From NCBI GenBank assembly GCA_965153355.1, contig OZ231126.1, forward strand, positions 16,430,001 to 16,494,000: 64,000 bases of DNA, in the 5' to 3' direction. The DNA comes from Flaccisagitta enflata. Lineage: Eukaryota > Chaetognatha > Sagittoidea > Aphragmophora. The first letter of the stretch is position 1. Each line of letters begins with the position of its first letter. The notes under the pieces were generated by a model that made no database searches, was not told where the DNA came from, and worked only from the letters and a program-made list of their open reading frames with translations. Positions 1-10,467 of the stretch are shown here, piece after piece. A program made the translations under genes and the position numbers.

Positions 1-277
1 GGTGTATATAATTGAGTCTCTTTTCTCTTCCCCCCCCCCCTGCCTTTGATTTTCTTTCCCGCAATGAATTGCATCATGTTTTCAAATCTATGATTTTCTT
101 ACCCATAAAGTAATGTAACAGTGTAGTTAAGGTTTAGATAGTGTTAAATTGCGTTTTACTAATCAGTCCTTATGATTTGGTAATCCCGAAAGTTATGTTT
201 TCCCCAACTTTTCTTTTTTTCTCTTTTTTCCCCTAAGATTTCCTTCCCCATCTCCAAACCCTTTGATTATATACAGG
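1..277 (+). repeat. Dispersed repeat E, copy 1 (cut by window edge)
   Basis: Begins GGTGTATATAATTGAGTC and ends near the CCCTTTGATTATATACAGGC motif. The same order of blocks (AAATCTATGATTTTCTT, CAGTGTAGTTAAGG, TTTCTTTTTTTCTCTTTT, GATTTCCTTCCCCATCTCC) recurs at 3550-3838 and, inverted, at 42574-43068. No coding potential is seen. The type of element is unknown. Confidence 0.7.
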
Positions 278-365
278 CCTGATAAAACTATGTATGGTTG
301 TTGGTCCATCTTTCTGTCCATCCATTTGTCTGTCCCTTTCCTGTTTAAATTTTTGACTTTTTTTG

Positions 366-640
366 GGTATTTTAAGGATGGAAGGTACTTATGGATGGAA
401 GACAGGAAGGAAAGAAGGAAGAAATGGAAGGAGGGAAGCAAGGAAGGGAAAGTAGGAGGAAGGAAATGGAGGGAGGAAAGAAATGGAGGGAGGAAAGAAA
501 GAAAGGCAGAAATAGAAGAGCAGGAAGAATGGAAGAAAAGAAAGAGAAGAAGGAAGGAAGGGAGTGAAGGGAGGGAGGAAAGAAAGGAAGAAAGGGATGG
601 GAGTAAAGGAAGGGAGAAAAGAAGGAAGGAAGGAACTTTT
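366..640 (+). repeat. Polypurine (GGAA-rich) tract
   Basis: About 275 bp made almost only of A and G, in degenerate GGAA/GGGA units. The pyrimidine-rich block at 835-1400 is roughly its complement. Open frames across it are low-complexity and not believed. 641-834 is AT-rich with nothing recognisable. Confidence 0.85.
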
Positions 641-834
641 TTTTCAATTCAGACTATTTTCAATACTTTTTAAGTTGTTTCGAATTATCACTGTGATAGC
701 GTGTAATTTTGTTGTTTTGTAGTAGCAATAAGTAACAATAAGTCAAACAATAACAAGAAGTACCAAACAGTAATAAGTTTGGATGATGTGTATTTGAAAA
801 ATGGAGCACACAATCGTTGCCCTGTTGGGCTTGT

Positions 835-1400
835 GCTATTTCTTTCTTCCTTCTTTCAGTTCTTTGCTTTCTTCTCTACTGCCCTTTCAATGCCTGTTCT
901 TTCCTTTTTCCTTCCTTCCTTCCTTCCTTCCTTGCTTTTTTTGGTTCTTCCTTTCCTTCTTTCTTCCTTCCTTTCTTCCATCTATCCTAGCTACTTTTCT
1001 TTTTTCAAGACTCTCTTTCCTTCCTTACTGCTTTTTCGTTCAATACTGCCTTTCTCTTCCTTTAAATCTTCACCCAATTTTTTTGCTTCTTTTCTTCATT
1101 CCTTCCTTTTCTCCCTTTCTTCATCCCCTCCTGCCTTCCTACCTTACTTTCTTCCTACCTTCCTTTCTTCCGTCCATTCCTTCCTACCTTTCCTTCATTC
1201 CTTCCTGCTTTTTTGACAACCATTCTTTTACTTCCTGCCAATGTTCTATTTCCCCCTGTTTTCTTTTTATTGGCATTGGTTTCTCTCTTTTTTCTTTCTT
1301 TTTTCTTCCTTTTTCCTTTTTTTTTTTCTTTTTTTTTTTTTTCTTTTTTTCTTTTTCTTTCCTTTTTTCTTTTTCTTTCTCTTCCTTCCTTCCCTTCCTG
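835..1400 (+). repeat. Polypyrimidine (TTCC/CTTT-rich) tract
   Basis: About 565 bp dominated by TTCC and CTTT units, ending in long T runs around 1300-1370. The overlapping Phe/Leu/Ser-rich frames are composition artefacts. It may have arisen by expansion beside the complementary purine tract at 366-640. Confidence 0.85.
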
Positions 1401-1439
1401 CTGGCCTAGCTAGCTTCCTGCGAGCGCCGCTCGCGCGCT

Positions 1440-1634
1440 CGGCTACTTTGCCGAGCCCTGCACCCCGCTATGTCGGTCCGTCGGTCCGTCGGTCGGTTGG
1501 TCCCCTTTTTACTTTTTTGGCGTTTTTGAGCTTTTTGAGCACACAGCTCCTGCCCAGACGCCCAAGTGACCTTCTCCAGCACTGCTCCTGCCCATCCGCA
1601 CGCGACTAGGGTAGCCGTGTATCCGGCCTTGTTT
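1440..1634 (+). repeat. Hairpin element A, copy 1
   Basis: Has the family A order: CACCCCGCTATGTCGGTCCGTC, GTCC/GGTC units, TTTTTGGCGTTTTTGAG, CTCCTGCCC blocks, CGCACGCGACTAGGGTAGCC and a terminal CCGGCCTTGTTT. The initial hairpin is replaced by the variant CTCGGCTACTTTGCCGAG. Plus is defined as hairpin first. Confidence 0.75.
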
Positions 1635-1766
1635 GAAAAAAATCCACAACTGACTATGATTTTTTTTTCTTGTGTTAAGGATTTTTAGTTGCGTGTTACG
1701 CGACTCTACACCCCGCTATGTCGGTCCGTTGATTGGTCAGTTGGTCGGTCGGTCGGTCGGTCCCTT

Positions 1767-2890
1767 TTATCGGGAAAAAAGTCGAAGTCAGTCTTCGACT
1801 TTTTGACATATTCGAGAGAAACAGGGTTTTCATTTTCTTATTGGGAAGTTGTGCATCTCATCCGGCTGATTGAGGCCTCCAATGAAATTTATAGGGTAAG
1901 TAAATTTGATTATTCTCTTTCATTTGGCACCAAGCAGAATTCTCTACGACAAATATTTTTCGCGCTATGATTTTTTAAAGATTTATTTACGAAAAATTTA
2001 AATTGATTTTTTTAAAATTTTTTATGATTTTATCTAGGATCAATAAAAAAGTGTATCCATATTTGTTTGAACATGCAAATACAAGAAAACATGTTTATGA
2101 GCATAGCTGCTCCTCTGTGAGGGTGTTTTCTAGTATTCCAGCTCATCTAGCTCATTTAGCCCAGTCTTTTTTTTCTCATTTTAAATGCAAAGAATAAAAA
2201 AAAATGATGGATTTATTTCTGAGCATGCAAATACAGAAAGCATGTCCTCAAGCATAGCTGGTCATCTGTGTAAGTGATTTGGAGTATTTCAGCTCATTTA
2301 GCTCATTTAGCTCACGCTTATTTTTCTTTTATCGGGAAAAAAGTCGAAGTCAGTCTTCGACTTTTTGACATATTCGAGAGAAACAGGGTTTTCATTTTCT
2401 TATGCAGAAGTTGGGGATCTCCACCGACCGATTGAGGCCTCCAATGAAATTGATAGGGTAAGTAAATTTGATAATTCTCTTTCATTTGGCACCAAGCAGA
2501 ATGCTCTACGACAAATATTTTTCGTGCTATGATTTTTTAAAGATTTATTTATGAAAAATTTGATTGAAATTTTTTTTTATTTTTTATGATTTTGTGTAGG
2601 ATCAATAAAAGAGTGTATCTATGTTTGTTTGAGCATGCAAATACAAGAAAACATGTTTATGAGCACAGCTGCTTATCTATGAGGGCGTTTTTGAGCATTT
2701 CAGCTCATTTAGCTCATTTAGCTCATTTTGCTCCCTCTTTTTTTCTGATTTCAAATGCAATAAATGAATGAATATTTCGATATATGTTTAAGAAAGCAGA
2801 TACAAAAAAGCATGTCAGTGAGCTCAGTTTGTGAGGGTGTTTTTATGTATTTTAGCTCACTTAGCTCATTTAGCTCAGTATTTTTTTCTG
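1767..2890 (+). repeat. Tandem duplication, ~562-bp unit, two copies
   Basis: Unit 1 starts CTTTTATCGGGAAAAAAGTCG near 1765 and unit 2 near 2327. Both run in the same order through TTCGACTTTTTGACATATTC, TTTCATTTGGCACCAAGCAG and an AGCTCATTTAGCTCA array. Copies differ by scattered substitutions. Short open frames (2003-2197, 2586-2771) are duplicates of one another and unlikely to be genes. Confidence 0.85.
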
Positions 2891-3005
2891 ATCTTTAATG
2901 GGATAAATACATAAATGCAAGTAAAAAAAAGCATGTCAATGAGCATAGCTGGTTGTGTGGTTGAGTGATTTCGAGCATTTTAGCTCATCTAGCTCATTTG
3001 ACTCA
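2072..3005 (+). repeat. Nested ~120-160-bp degenerate repeats
   Basis: A module of AGCATGCAAATACA, AAGCATGT, GAGCATAGCTG and TTTTAGCTCATTTAGCTCA recurs about five times (near 2072, 2222, 2632, 2792 and 2914). It lies inside and beyond the 562-bp duplication, so duplication happened at more than one scale. Confidence 0.7.
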
Positions 3006-3436
3006 GACCTACATTTCTCTGATTAACAGTGCAACCAATACATGCAAGTGCTTTTGATTTGATCTAACAAGTAGAAAGATTTGCAGTGACTGAAAACAAA
3101 AGCTTGGTGAAAAGTGACCAATGCTTACGACTTTTTTCCTCACGGCGACAGCCGCCATTACTGGTACTTTTTTGGCGTTTTTGAGCTTTTTGAGCCAACT
3201 GCTCCTGTCCAAATGCTCAAGTGACCTTCTCCAGCACTGCTCCTGCCCACCCGCACGCGACTGGGGTAGCCGTGTATCCGCCCTTGTTTATTGGAATATC
3301 CTGAGCTCTTATTTGTCATCAGATTTGTAACCCAACCTGAATTTCTTTTCATTTGATAGATTTAACAGTGTAGTTTGCCATGATTTGGTTCCATTGTTAT
3401 TTCCAGTGTTAGTTATCATTTTGTTTTTGAAAAAGC

Positions 3437-4350
3437 ACTTAGTGCGCACTACTGTCTCACATGAGGTTTGAGACAAGAATGATATTACTATGCAGTTTTT
3501 TGCATTTTTGCAGAGTTCATGAGTATAGAAACCAAAAACCATCAAGCAGGGGTGTATATAGTTGAGTCGCTTTTGATTTCATTCCCCGCGACGCGTCGCG
3601 TTGCATTTTAAAATCTATGGTTTTCTTCCCCATAAAGCAATAAAACAGTGTAGTTAAGGTTCGAATAGTGTTAAATTGTGATTTACTAGCTTTATGATTT
3701 AGTACTGTCAATAGTTTTATTTTCCCCAAATTTTCTTTTTTTCTCTTTTTCCCCCCTTAGATTTCCTTCCCCATCTCCAGACCCTTTGATTTCCCTCCTC
3801 CCCTCCGGGGGGGGGGGGGGAAACTCAATGATATACAGGCTTGCCATCTAGTAGAAAATCTTTTCTGAGGCGCTTTTTGAAATAAAAAGAACAAATCAAG
3901 GTTTTTAGCATTATTCTGCAAAGAAAATTTTCTAGGTTGGTTTGACCTATTTTTTGACAGCATAATTTTAATCCTGATAAAATTCCAATTCATTTGATTG
4001 GTCGCACTGTATAGTTTTCATAAGAAATGAAAAATTTACAAAACTACAACGGTGGCTTTAAGAATGAAAATTTTATTTTTTGTGAAAACTATATAGTAAA
4101 TGAAAGGGAATTTCATCAGGATTAACATTATGCTGTCAATTGACAGGTCAAACCAATCTGAAAAAAAATCTATGCAAAATGAATCTAAAAATCTTGAATT
4201 TTTCATTTTTTTCAAAAAGCGCCTTAGGAAAGATTTTCTACTTGACAGTCCTTGGTTTTTATACTCATGAACTCCGCGAAAATGCAAAAAAACGCATAGT
4301 AATATCATTCTTGTCTCAAACCTTATGTGAGACAGCAGTGTGCGACGTTT
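3437..4350. mobile_element. Foldback element with a repeat E copy in its left arm
   Basis: The outer arms pair: GTGCGCACTACTGTCTCACA at 3438 matches the complement of the end near 4350. Inner blocks also pair (TTGAGACAAGAATGATATTA; CATGAGTATAGAAACCAA; GTAGAAAATCTTT; GGTTTGACCT). The left arm is interrupted by repeat E (about 3548-3841) and the right arm is not, so the foldback came first. There is no coding capacity; presumably a non-autonomous DNA element. Confidence 0.75.
3550..3838 (+). repeat. Dispersed repeat E, copy 2
   Basis: Begins AGGGGTGTATATAGTTGAGTC and ends CTCAATGATATACAGGC after a run of G. It shares block order with 1-277. It contains a GC-rich CGCGACGCGTCGCG palindrome that is absent from copy 1. 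Confidence 0.75.
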
Positions 4351-4548
4351 GAAATTGAAGAAAAATCTATGCAGAAAAAAATGACCATTTTGTTTTTCCC
4401 CCTAAAGAAAATCGATTTTTGTCGTAACAAGTATCACAACCACTGTCAAGATGTCACTGACCTCGATCACGGCGTCACCAATCCCTATCACCAAGCAGGC
4501 GCAGTGATCAATCGATGGGTCCAAAATGCGCCGAATACCTACAGGAGT

Positions 4549-4775
4549 GAGTCCTCACCCGGCCAAATGCATGACGTCCTTACCCGGTCAAATGCAGGAG
4601 TGAGTCCTTACCTGGCGAAATGCCTGAAGCAGTTTCTTTGGGGGGGGGGGTGTCTTTATTGTCAGCCTGACAATGTCAGGTAAAAACGGTGATGGTAAAA
4701 AAGGTGTTGGTAAAAACGTTGTTGGTAAAAAAAGTGTTGGTAAAAAAGGTGTTGATAAAAAAGGTGTTGGTGGAG
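4549..4775 (+). repeat. Short tandem repeats (~38 bp and ~15 bp units)
   Basis: 4549-4625 has degenerate GAGTGAGTCCTTACCCGG/CAAATGC units. 4677-4775 has about seven units of roughly 15 bp like GGTAAAAAAGGTGTT. 4351-4548 and 4776-5110 show nothing recognisable. Confidence 0.7.
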
Positions 4776-5110
4776 GCGGCTAGAGGTAAATTCATTTTTA
4801 TTGTAACATAAAGAATACCAATCGCAATAATCGAAGAACCACCGCGGACATAGAAGGACAAATCTATAGAAATAGCCATGCGGTAACGTCGAATGAATGG
4901 GCTGATGTTTTCCTTTTTTTTTCTTTTTTTTTGTTAAATAGATGTGGGCCGAGATGAATGTTCAATCGAAAATCAATTGTCGGTAATCCAGTTTTCCAAT
5001 TTCTTATAAAACGTTGACAACCTGTATTCTTTTTTTTTATTAGAACAAGTACAAGGAATTACGTTTATCTCTTCCGGTAGACGAGATTCTATTAACAAGA
5101 AAATGCTCGC

Positions 5111-5505
5111 GCCGTGTCAACGCCCGACGCAATGCCACCGTCATCGTCATCGTTATCGTCGTCGTCATCGTCATCATCGTTCTTGTCGTCGTCGCCGTTA
5201 TCGTCAACTCCGCCATCGTTTTCGCCGTCGTCATCACCATCCCAAAATGGTCATCATCGTCGTCATTTTCACTTTAGCTTAGTCATTGTCGTAGTCGTCA
5301 TTCGTATAGAGGTTGTTGAATACATTTGCTGGTGATATTGTCGCCATTGTCGACGTTGAAGTTTAACATCAACTTCGTTGTCATCGTCGTTGTAATCGTC
5401 GCTGTAATCGTCGTTGTCGTCGTCGTCTACGTCGTCGTCGTTTTCATCGTCATCGTCCCATTCGTCATCATCGCCTTCGTCATCAGTGACTGGTGAGTCA
5501 CTGAC
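5111..5505 (+). repeat. Trinucleotide-rich (TCG/TCA) tract
   Basis: Imperfect CGT/CAT triplets run over about 400 bp. One minus-strand frame (5269-5508) reads as an Asp-rich peptide and one plus frame as Ser-rich; both follow from the triplet array. 5506-5785 has no recognisable feature. Confidence 0.8.
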
Positions 5506-5785
5506 CACGGTAAGTATCTTTTTTTTTTCTACGCGGTTCCAAGAAAAAGGCGACCCAATGTAGGACAGTTTTCCGACGCCGAAAATAGGTTAAGTATCCT
5601 AAACAAACCGAATTTCGCCAAGATGCAAATCCCAACTTTTAAAAGTCATCACAGCCAATCTTTTCCTTTTTTCTTTTTTTTTTCTGTCTTTGATCGCCCG
5701 GTTTCTTTCTTCTTTCCCAACTCATTTGTAGTAGCCTTTTCTGTCACAGTTATTTCTCTGACGATAAAGCAACATTCGTCTATCC

Positions 5786-5985
5786 TTTTTAATCGCGTGC
5801 ACGCGACTCTACAACCCGCTCTGTCCGTCGGTCGATCGGTCCGTCCGTCCATCACACTTTGCTTTTTTGGCGTTTACGGGCGGTTTTGGGGTCACTGCTC
5901 CTGCCCAACTGCTTGGTTGGTCTATTATATCACTGCCTCTGCCCACCCGGACGCGACTTGGGTAGCCGTGTATCCGGCCTTGTTT
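5786..5985 (+). repeat. Hairpin element A, copy 3 (near complete)
   Basis: Complete form: TTTTTAATCGCGTGCACGCG hairpin, CTACAACCCGCT, variable GTCC/GGTC units, TTTTTTGGCGTTTACGGG, CTGCTCCTGCCC, CACCCGGACGCGACTTGGG and terminal TATCCGGCCTTGTTT. Total ~200 bp with no coding capacity. Confidence 0.85.
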
Positions 5986-6135
5986 AATCTCTATCTTTCT
6001 TTCCCTTTCTTGACAATACATGTGTCATTCTATTTCTTTTTATCACACATTCGCTGTATGCTAATCTGAATATCTGCTTTTCTATGCTTTTAAACATTTC
6101 TTATTTTCTCTCTTTCTTCCTCTTTCTCTTCCTCT

Positions 6136-6181
<46 letters not shown>

Positions 6182-7017
6182 ATCGCAACTTTCTTCAAAG
6201 ACCAGTCCATCTGGGAGAGGGTCTCCAAAAATAAGGAAACTCAAGTCATGATAAACATTCAAAATATGTTTGGCAAGATTTTGGCGTGAAGGAAAGTGAA
6301 GACTAGGGGACCAAAAAAAACAACTGCCCAAAATTACTCTCTTTTTTCTTTTTTCTTCTCTCTCTTTTTTTTTTTTTTTTTTTTTTTTCCTTTTTTGCTT
6401 GAGATTGGTTTCCTTCCGACAGTCACTCTTTGAAAAACTTTTGCCACTGATGGGTCAGGCTTCTAGTTCTATTCTAGCTTCATATGACCAATTTTGACCA
6501 TGTACATATCAAAGGTATTTCATAAAGATGTATTTTGATTTCCAGGGAATTGGGAATGACTCAATAGATTTCTATGTAATTACTAGAAAGACATAACGAA
6601 TTCATTCAAGATTTGTTGACCGAACCACCAAGGGTAAATTGGACAAAGTGACTATTTGTTCCCCATTGTAGATTGAAAACATCACAAAGAGTAACGCCCG
6701 GTTCTTAGGGGTCATAAAGCATTTAATTTTAAGCATCTTATTTTTCTTTCTTGCTTATCAGTACCGCGCTAGCGCTCTCTTATCGAACGGCTTCGAAAAC
6801 AATCGTTCACTTTAAGTTTTGTCCGATAAAACCGATTTAAGGAGAATGTATTACATCTGGACAAAAAACCTGTACCGTTGGGTTGACTTAATTTTTTTTT
6901 TCTATTTTGCAAATTTGTGTCACTGATCTAGGTAGAAAAATAAGATCAGCATTATCAGTAATAACCCATTTTGTCTTCATGAGCAATCTATTATCTAAAT
7001 CATATTGACGTAAGCAC
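5986..7017. other. No gene seen; short CT and T tracts
   Basis: Contains a (CT)n tract near 6110-6177 and poly-T near 6361-6388. The rest is AT-rich unique-looking sequence without a convincing open frame, RNA gene or repeat that I recognise. Confidence 0.6.
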
Positions 7018-7622
7018 GCCACGGGGGAGGCTTTCATAGGTCAAGAAAAATTCTCGGTCATAATAGAGATTGGTTTGGGCCTCAGGAAGGTTTACTTTAT
7101 CATGTTATACCAAAACAAAAATTTTTTTACTTCAAAATTTTTTTAAAATGCCGTAAAAAGCCGTAAAAGTGGTATTTTTGACAGTTTTTTTTGTCTGAAA
7201 CCGCCGCTAAGGTAAAAAAAATAGGCAAACAATGATTATCTGGCACTAAGTCACATTCATGCATAAATACAGGCCAACCCGTCATCATATAGTATCATTT
7301 TGTGCCGTAAAATGCCATAAAAAACCGTAAAAATGGCATTTTTTGATGACGAGTTTGCATGTATTTATGCATGAATATATTTTAGTGCCAGATAATTATT
7401 GTTTGCCCATTTTTTGACCTAAGTGGCGGTTTTGGACCCAAAAAACTGTCAAAAATGCCAATTTTACGGCTTTTTATGGCATTTTATGGCATTTAAAACA
7501 ATTTTTGAAGTAAAAAAATTTTCGTTTTGGTTTGAAGTGATAAAGTACCCCTTCCTAAGGCCAAAACCACTCTCCATTATGACCGAGAATTTTTCTTGAC
7601 CTATGAAAGCCTCCCCCGTGGC
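7018..7622. mobile_element. Palindromic foldback element (~605 bp)
   Basis: Termini are GCCACGGGGGAGGCTTTCAT and its complement ATGAAAGCCTCCCCCGTGGC. Pairing continues through TCAAGAAAAATTCTCGGTCA, the ATGCCGTAAAA blocks and TTATCTGGCACTAA to a centre near 7310. No target duplication was visible. It is a non-coding inverted-repeat element. Confidence 0.8.
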
Positions 7623-7649
7623 TTGTAAGGTGTCCCAATAAAGTTTAAA

Positions 7650-7788
7650 AAAAACAAGGCCAAGTAGGCCAATAGGTGCGACGTGTTGATCGTCGAACAA
7701 ATGCGTTACCGACCAACCAACCAACTGACCAACCGACAGACCAACGGACACAGCCAGTTGTAGAGGTGCTTTGTCGCACCTAAAAAAA
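7650..7788 (-). repeat. Hairpin element B, copy 1
   Basis: Read on the minus strand: hairpin AGGTGCGACAAAGCACCT, CTACAACTGG, GGTC/GGTT units, ending GGCCTTGTTT. The layout is that of family A, but the hairpin arms are GGTGC/GCACC instead of GTCGCG/CGCGAC. Confidence 0.7.
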
Positions 7789-7906
7789 AATCATGCAATG
7801 CGTTTTTCTAGATGAATAGCCAGGAGACAGGCGGTTAGATAGAAGGTCCATTCATCCCATAAAGAAAGCAAAAATTATTATGTCAGAGTTTCTCTCCACT
7901 TTGTAA

Positions 7907-8020
7907 TTTTTAGTCGCGGACACGCGACTCTACACCTTGTCGTGTCGGTCGGTCGGTCGGTAGGTTGGTCCGTCCGTCCGTCACATTTTTGACTGGATTG
8001 CCGTGCATCCGGCCTTGTTT
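7907..8020 (+). repeat. Hairpin element A, copy 4 (internally deleted)
   Basis: TTTTTAGTCGCGGACACGCGACTC hairpin region, CTACACC, GGTC/GTCC units, then directly GACTGGATTGCCGTGCATCC and GGCCTTGTTT. The middle GGCGTTTTTGG and CTGCCC blocks are missing. 8021-8483 shows only a T run and CGGCGTCGGTG-like short repeats. Confidence 0.75.
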
Positions 8021-8483
8021 CTACAACAGTATAGTTCCCTTTTTGATTTACTTTCTCGGTAGATACCGTAGATGATCTGAATAATCCAGGTAGATTAATT
8101 CATTATTCCCCGAGAATTTTTTTTCTTTTTTTTTTTTTTTTTTTTGTTAAAACCCGTTTTGCGCGGCGTCGGCGTCGGTGATTGATGAAGTGTCGAAGTG
8201 GCGTCGGAATTTTACCAAAATTTTTGTAGACTTGAAAAAGTATTTTTTCTCTCTTTATTTTCTTTTTCATTTTTTTCAAAGACTTTCTTCTCCCAATTTT
8301 GTGTCATGATAGCATCAGTATGAGTCTGAGTCCAAGTCTGAGTAGAATTGTTTCGATACTTTTTCTTTTCATTAGAGAATCCTTCAGTATTGAAATTACG
8401 CCTGTAATGAAAAAAAGGAAGAAAAAAAGGTTGTTGATTATCAATTGAATAACGCAGTTGGTGGATTTACATTGTTGCCAATA

Positions 8484-8683
8484 AAAACAAGGCCGGATTC
8501 ACGGCTACCCCAGTCGCGTGCGGGTGGGCAGGGGCCGTAATTGAGGTCACCAGATCATTTGGGCCGGAGCAGTGGGGCCAAAAACCGCAAAAACAAAAAA
8601 AGTAAAGTGTTACCGACGGATGGACCGACCGACCGACCGACCGACGAAGCGGGGTGTAGAGTCGCGTAGCACGCGACTGAAAA
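8484..8683 (-). repeat. Hairpin element A, copy 5 (complete)
   Basis: On the minus strand it runs CAGTCGCGTGCTACGCGACT hairpin, CTACACCCCGCTTCGTC, GGTC units, ACTTTTTTTGTTTTTGCGG, GGCCCCTGCCCACC and GGCCTTGTTTT. About 200 bp, non-coding. Confidence 0.85.
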
Positions 8684-8765
8684 TGACCAGCCAGGGTCTT
8701 CTGTTGTTCGGCTGAGGTATTGATGCAGAAAACAGCTCTCAAACACTCGAAAAAGTTGTGTTACC

Positions 8766-9183
8766 GACTACTACGCGAATCAATAAAAAAGCCGCACTTT
8801 TAAATGGCAATTTGTCACATTGAATTTCAAAATAATTAAGTAAAGTCTTGGACCATTTTGAAGCTCTCGAAGAGAACTTTCATTTGGCTCCAATCTGATA
8901 TTTCTAGCTTTATTTGTTTAAAAAGAGCATATAAATTGTAAAAACAGTGCCGTTTTCAGTTTTGCAAACCTGTTGAAAAATGAGCATTTTTCTAAAATAG
9001 AGGTTCACTTTGACATGCTGTAACTTCAAAACGGTTTGAGATACAGACCAAAGATTGGTCTAGAATGAAAGAAAATTCAAAAATCTTTAAAATCAGTTAT
9101 AAAATTTTTCAAATAGTTTTTTTTCTGTCTCTTCCACTCACCTACAAAAGGGTGCGGCTTTTTTTTATTCGCGTAGTAACAGA
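8766..9183. mobile_element. Terminal-inverted-repeat element G, copy 1
   Basis: Left end CTACTACGCGAATCAATAAA followed by AAGCCGCAC; right end GTGCGGC then TTTTTTTTATTCGCGTAGTAA. The arms are ~33 bp, imperfect. The ~350-bp interior (CTTTCATTTGGCTCCAATCTG, AGATTGGTCTAGA) recurs in the copy at 61678-62100. No open frame; probably a MITE. Confidence 0.75.
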
Positions 9184-9318
9184 CCAACAGACCGACAGCA
9201 GATTTTTAGTAAGAATGGAATGACTCTGTGGGGCCGTTTTATGCAGATTTTTCTTACAGGTTATTTACAATCGATCCGCCTCATCCGAGTGAAACTGTAT
9301 AACAAGTTTGTCTTTGTC

Positions 9319-9322
9319 GGCT
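9319..9322. repeat. Target-site duplication GGCT (left)
   Basis: GGCT directly precedes the 5' LTR and recurs directly after the 3' LTR at 25299-25302. A 4-bp duplication fits Ty3/gypsy-type integration. Confidence 0.85.
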
Positions 9323-9821
9323 TGTAGGAGGTGGAAAGATGGACAATGAGACGAGCGTGGATTGGAGAGCGAGGTATCATGGACCATCGGAAGAAGCCAT
9401 CGATAAAGTGTTATATCGCGATTCGTTATATCCGTTATCATGATTATGATTATCATTTGCTTATTTACATTGCTGTTTCGTTATGTTTTGGATATGTATA
9501 CATGCTGTTTCAGTTCAGGTCCTTACGTGGGGTTTCGATAAGCAGTCACGGGCTGCATCATTCGTTCTTGGATTAAGCGCTAACCTGAAGTGTATCTATG
9601 TCTTTTCCAGGCCATTACCCAGTGCACAACGCCTGAGATGGAGCGTTGGACACGTCCGACATTATCGTAGACACTATCATAGACATTATCATAGACATTG
9701 GAGAGATATAAGTGATAAACATTGTAGACGCTCTTTCCTGGAATGTGCTTCATCCATAGGCGTTTATACATCCACGCACCGCGCTGGGAGATGGACTGAA
9801 GGTGAGGATTTCCTCCTTACA
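9323..9821 (+). repeat. 5' LTR (499 bp)
   Basis: Starts TGTAGGAGGTGG and ends TCCTCCTTACA; identical by eye to 24800-25298. It contains three 12-bp units (TATCATAGACAT-like) at 9663-9698. An AAG|GTGAGG splice-donor-like sequence lies at 9798-9806, just before the 3' end, and a Py-rich TCTTTTCCAG acceptor-like sequence ends near 9610. I see no AATAAA signal or convincing TATA box, so the U3/R/U5 limits are not assigned. Confidence 0.95.
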
Positions 9822-9822
9822 T

Positions 9823-9840
9823 TGGTGCATCTGCCAGCCG
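9823..9840 (+). promoter_or_regulatory. Primer-binding site, glycine-tRNA-like
   Basis: TGGTGCATCTGCCAGCCG begins one base after the LTR, where minus-strand priming sites lie. The first nine bases fit the 3' end of eukaryotic glycine tRNA (GCC anticodon) as I know it; later bases match less well. The position is well supported; the tRNA identity is tentative. Confidence 0.65.
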
Positions 9841-10467
9841 AACCATAATCCACTGCATCCACCCCCAAGACGGACCCCCTGTGGAGGCTCTTGCTAGGGG
9901 CACATAGAGTAAACTGTGTGCGGCGGACTCTAACCGTCAACGTCCGCGACTTTCAAGCCGTAGGTGGAGATTTGACGCTCTGGTTTTTTCTGGCGCACAC
10001 TAACCTCCCTATGCTACAAGTGCTAGGAAGATCCGTCTTAACCATCTTTCTCTTGGTACCGATACTCTTGTCGCGCGTAACCGCGGCAAGAGTGTTTCGT
10101 GGCAGGGTACCCAGTTTACGCCGCTGATTCTGCCAGCGACACGGAGCTGTCCTTCTTTAAATCCAGCTGGTAAAATTCTTCGTCTTTTCCTAAGGACCAA
10201 CGCTTGCTGCGGAAGCAGTTTCCCGTGTAGGAGCCCTTTGTCTGCAGACGTGAGGTAATTGGGCTGACGGGATTGTGGAGAAGCAAAAGGAAGTCCTTCT
10301 TTCTTCGGACGCAGTGCCTTGTGGGTGGATTTCGAAGCCCCACCGGGGTCAGCCTCCTACTTCATTTTATTTTGGTGATTTTAGCTTCCCTCATTTGTAT
10401 ATATCACCGCTTTCACATCAACGTGTAATTACCTTGCTCTCATTTTGCTTTCACCTGGAAACGTCCG
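9841..10467 (+). other. Retrotransposon 5' leader
   Basis: About 630 nt between the primer-binding site and the first long ORF. It contains a GAG|GTAATT donor-like site at 10252-10260 and a GGTGATTTTAG acceptor-like site ending near 10383, so a small leader intron is possible. RNA packaging signals would be expected here but cannot be recognised by eye. Short frames inside are not believed. Confidence 0.6.

Larger units (their letters stand above)
1682..3289 (+). repeat. Hairpin element A, copy 2, split by a 1.4-kb tandem-repeat insert
   Basis: The left half (1682-1766) has TTTTTAGTTGCG, the CGCGACT hairpin arm and GGTC units. The right half (about 3165-3289) resumes at ACTTTTTTGGCGTTTTTGAG and ends GTATCCGCCCTTGTTT. 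The two halves rebuild one family A element. The material between them is the tandem repeat described separately, so it was inserted into, or expanded within, an existing copy. Confidence 0.7.

Noticed and set aside
5269-5508. Asp-rich acidic protein on the minus strand
   Set aside because: It translates a degenerate trinucleotide array and its opposite strand is equally open.
8161-8210. GC-rich CGGCGTCGGTG repeat as a possible regulatory element
   Set aside because: Too short and isolated to support any function.
9331-9848. Small genes in the LTR (81 and 121 aa)
   Set aside because: The same frames occur in the other LTR by duplication, overlap regulatory sequence, and show no recognisable protein features.
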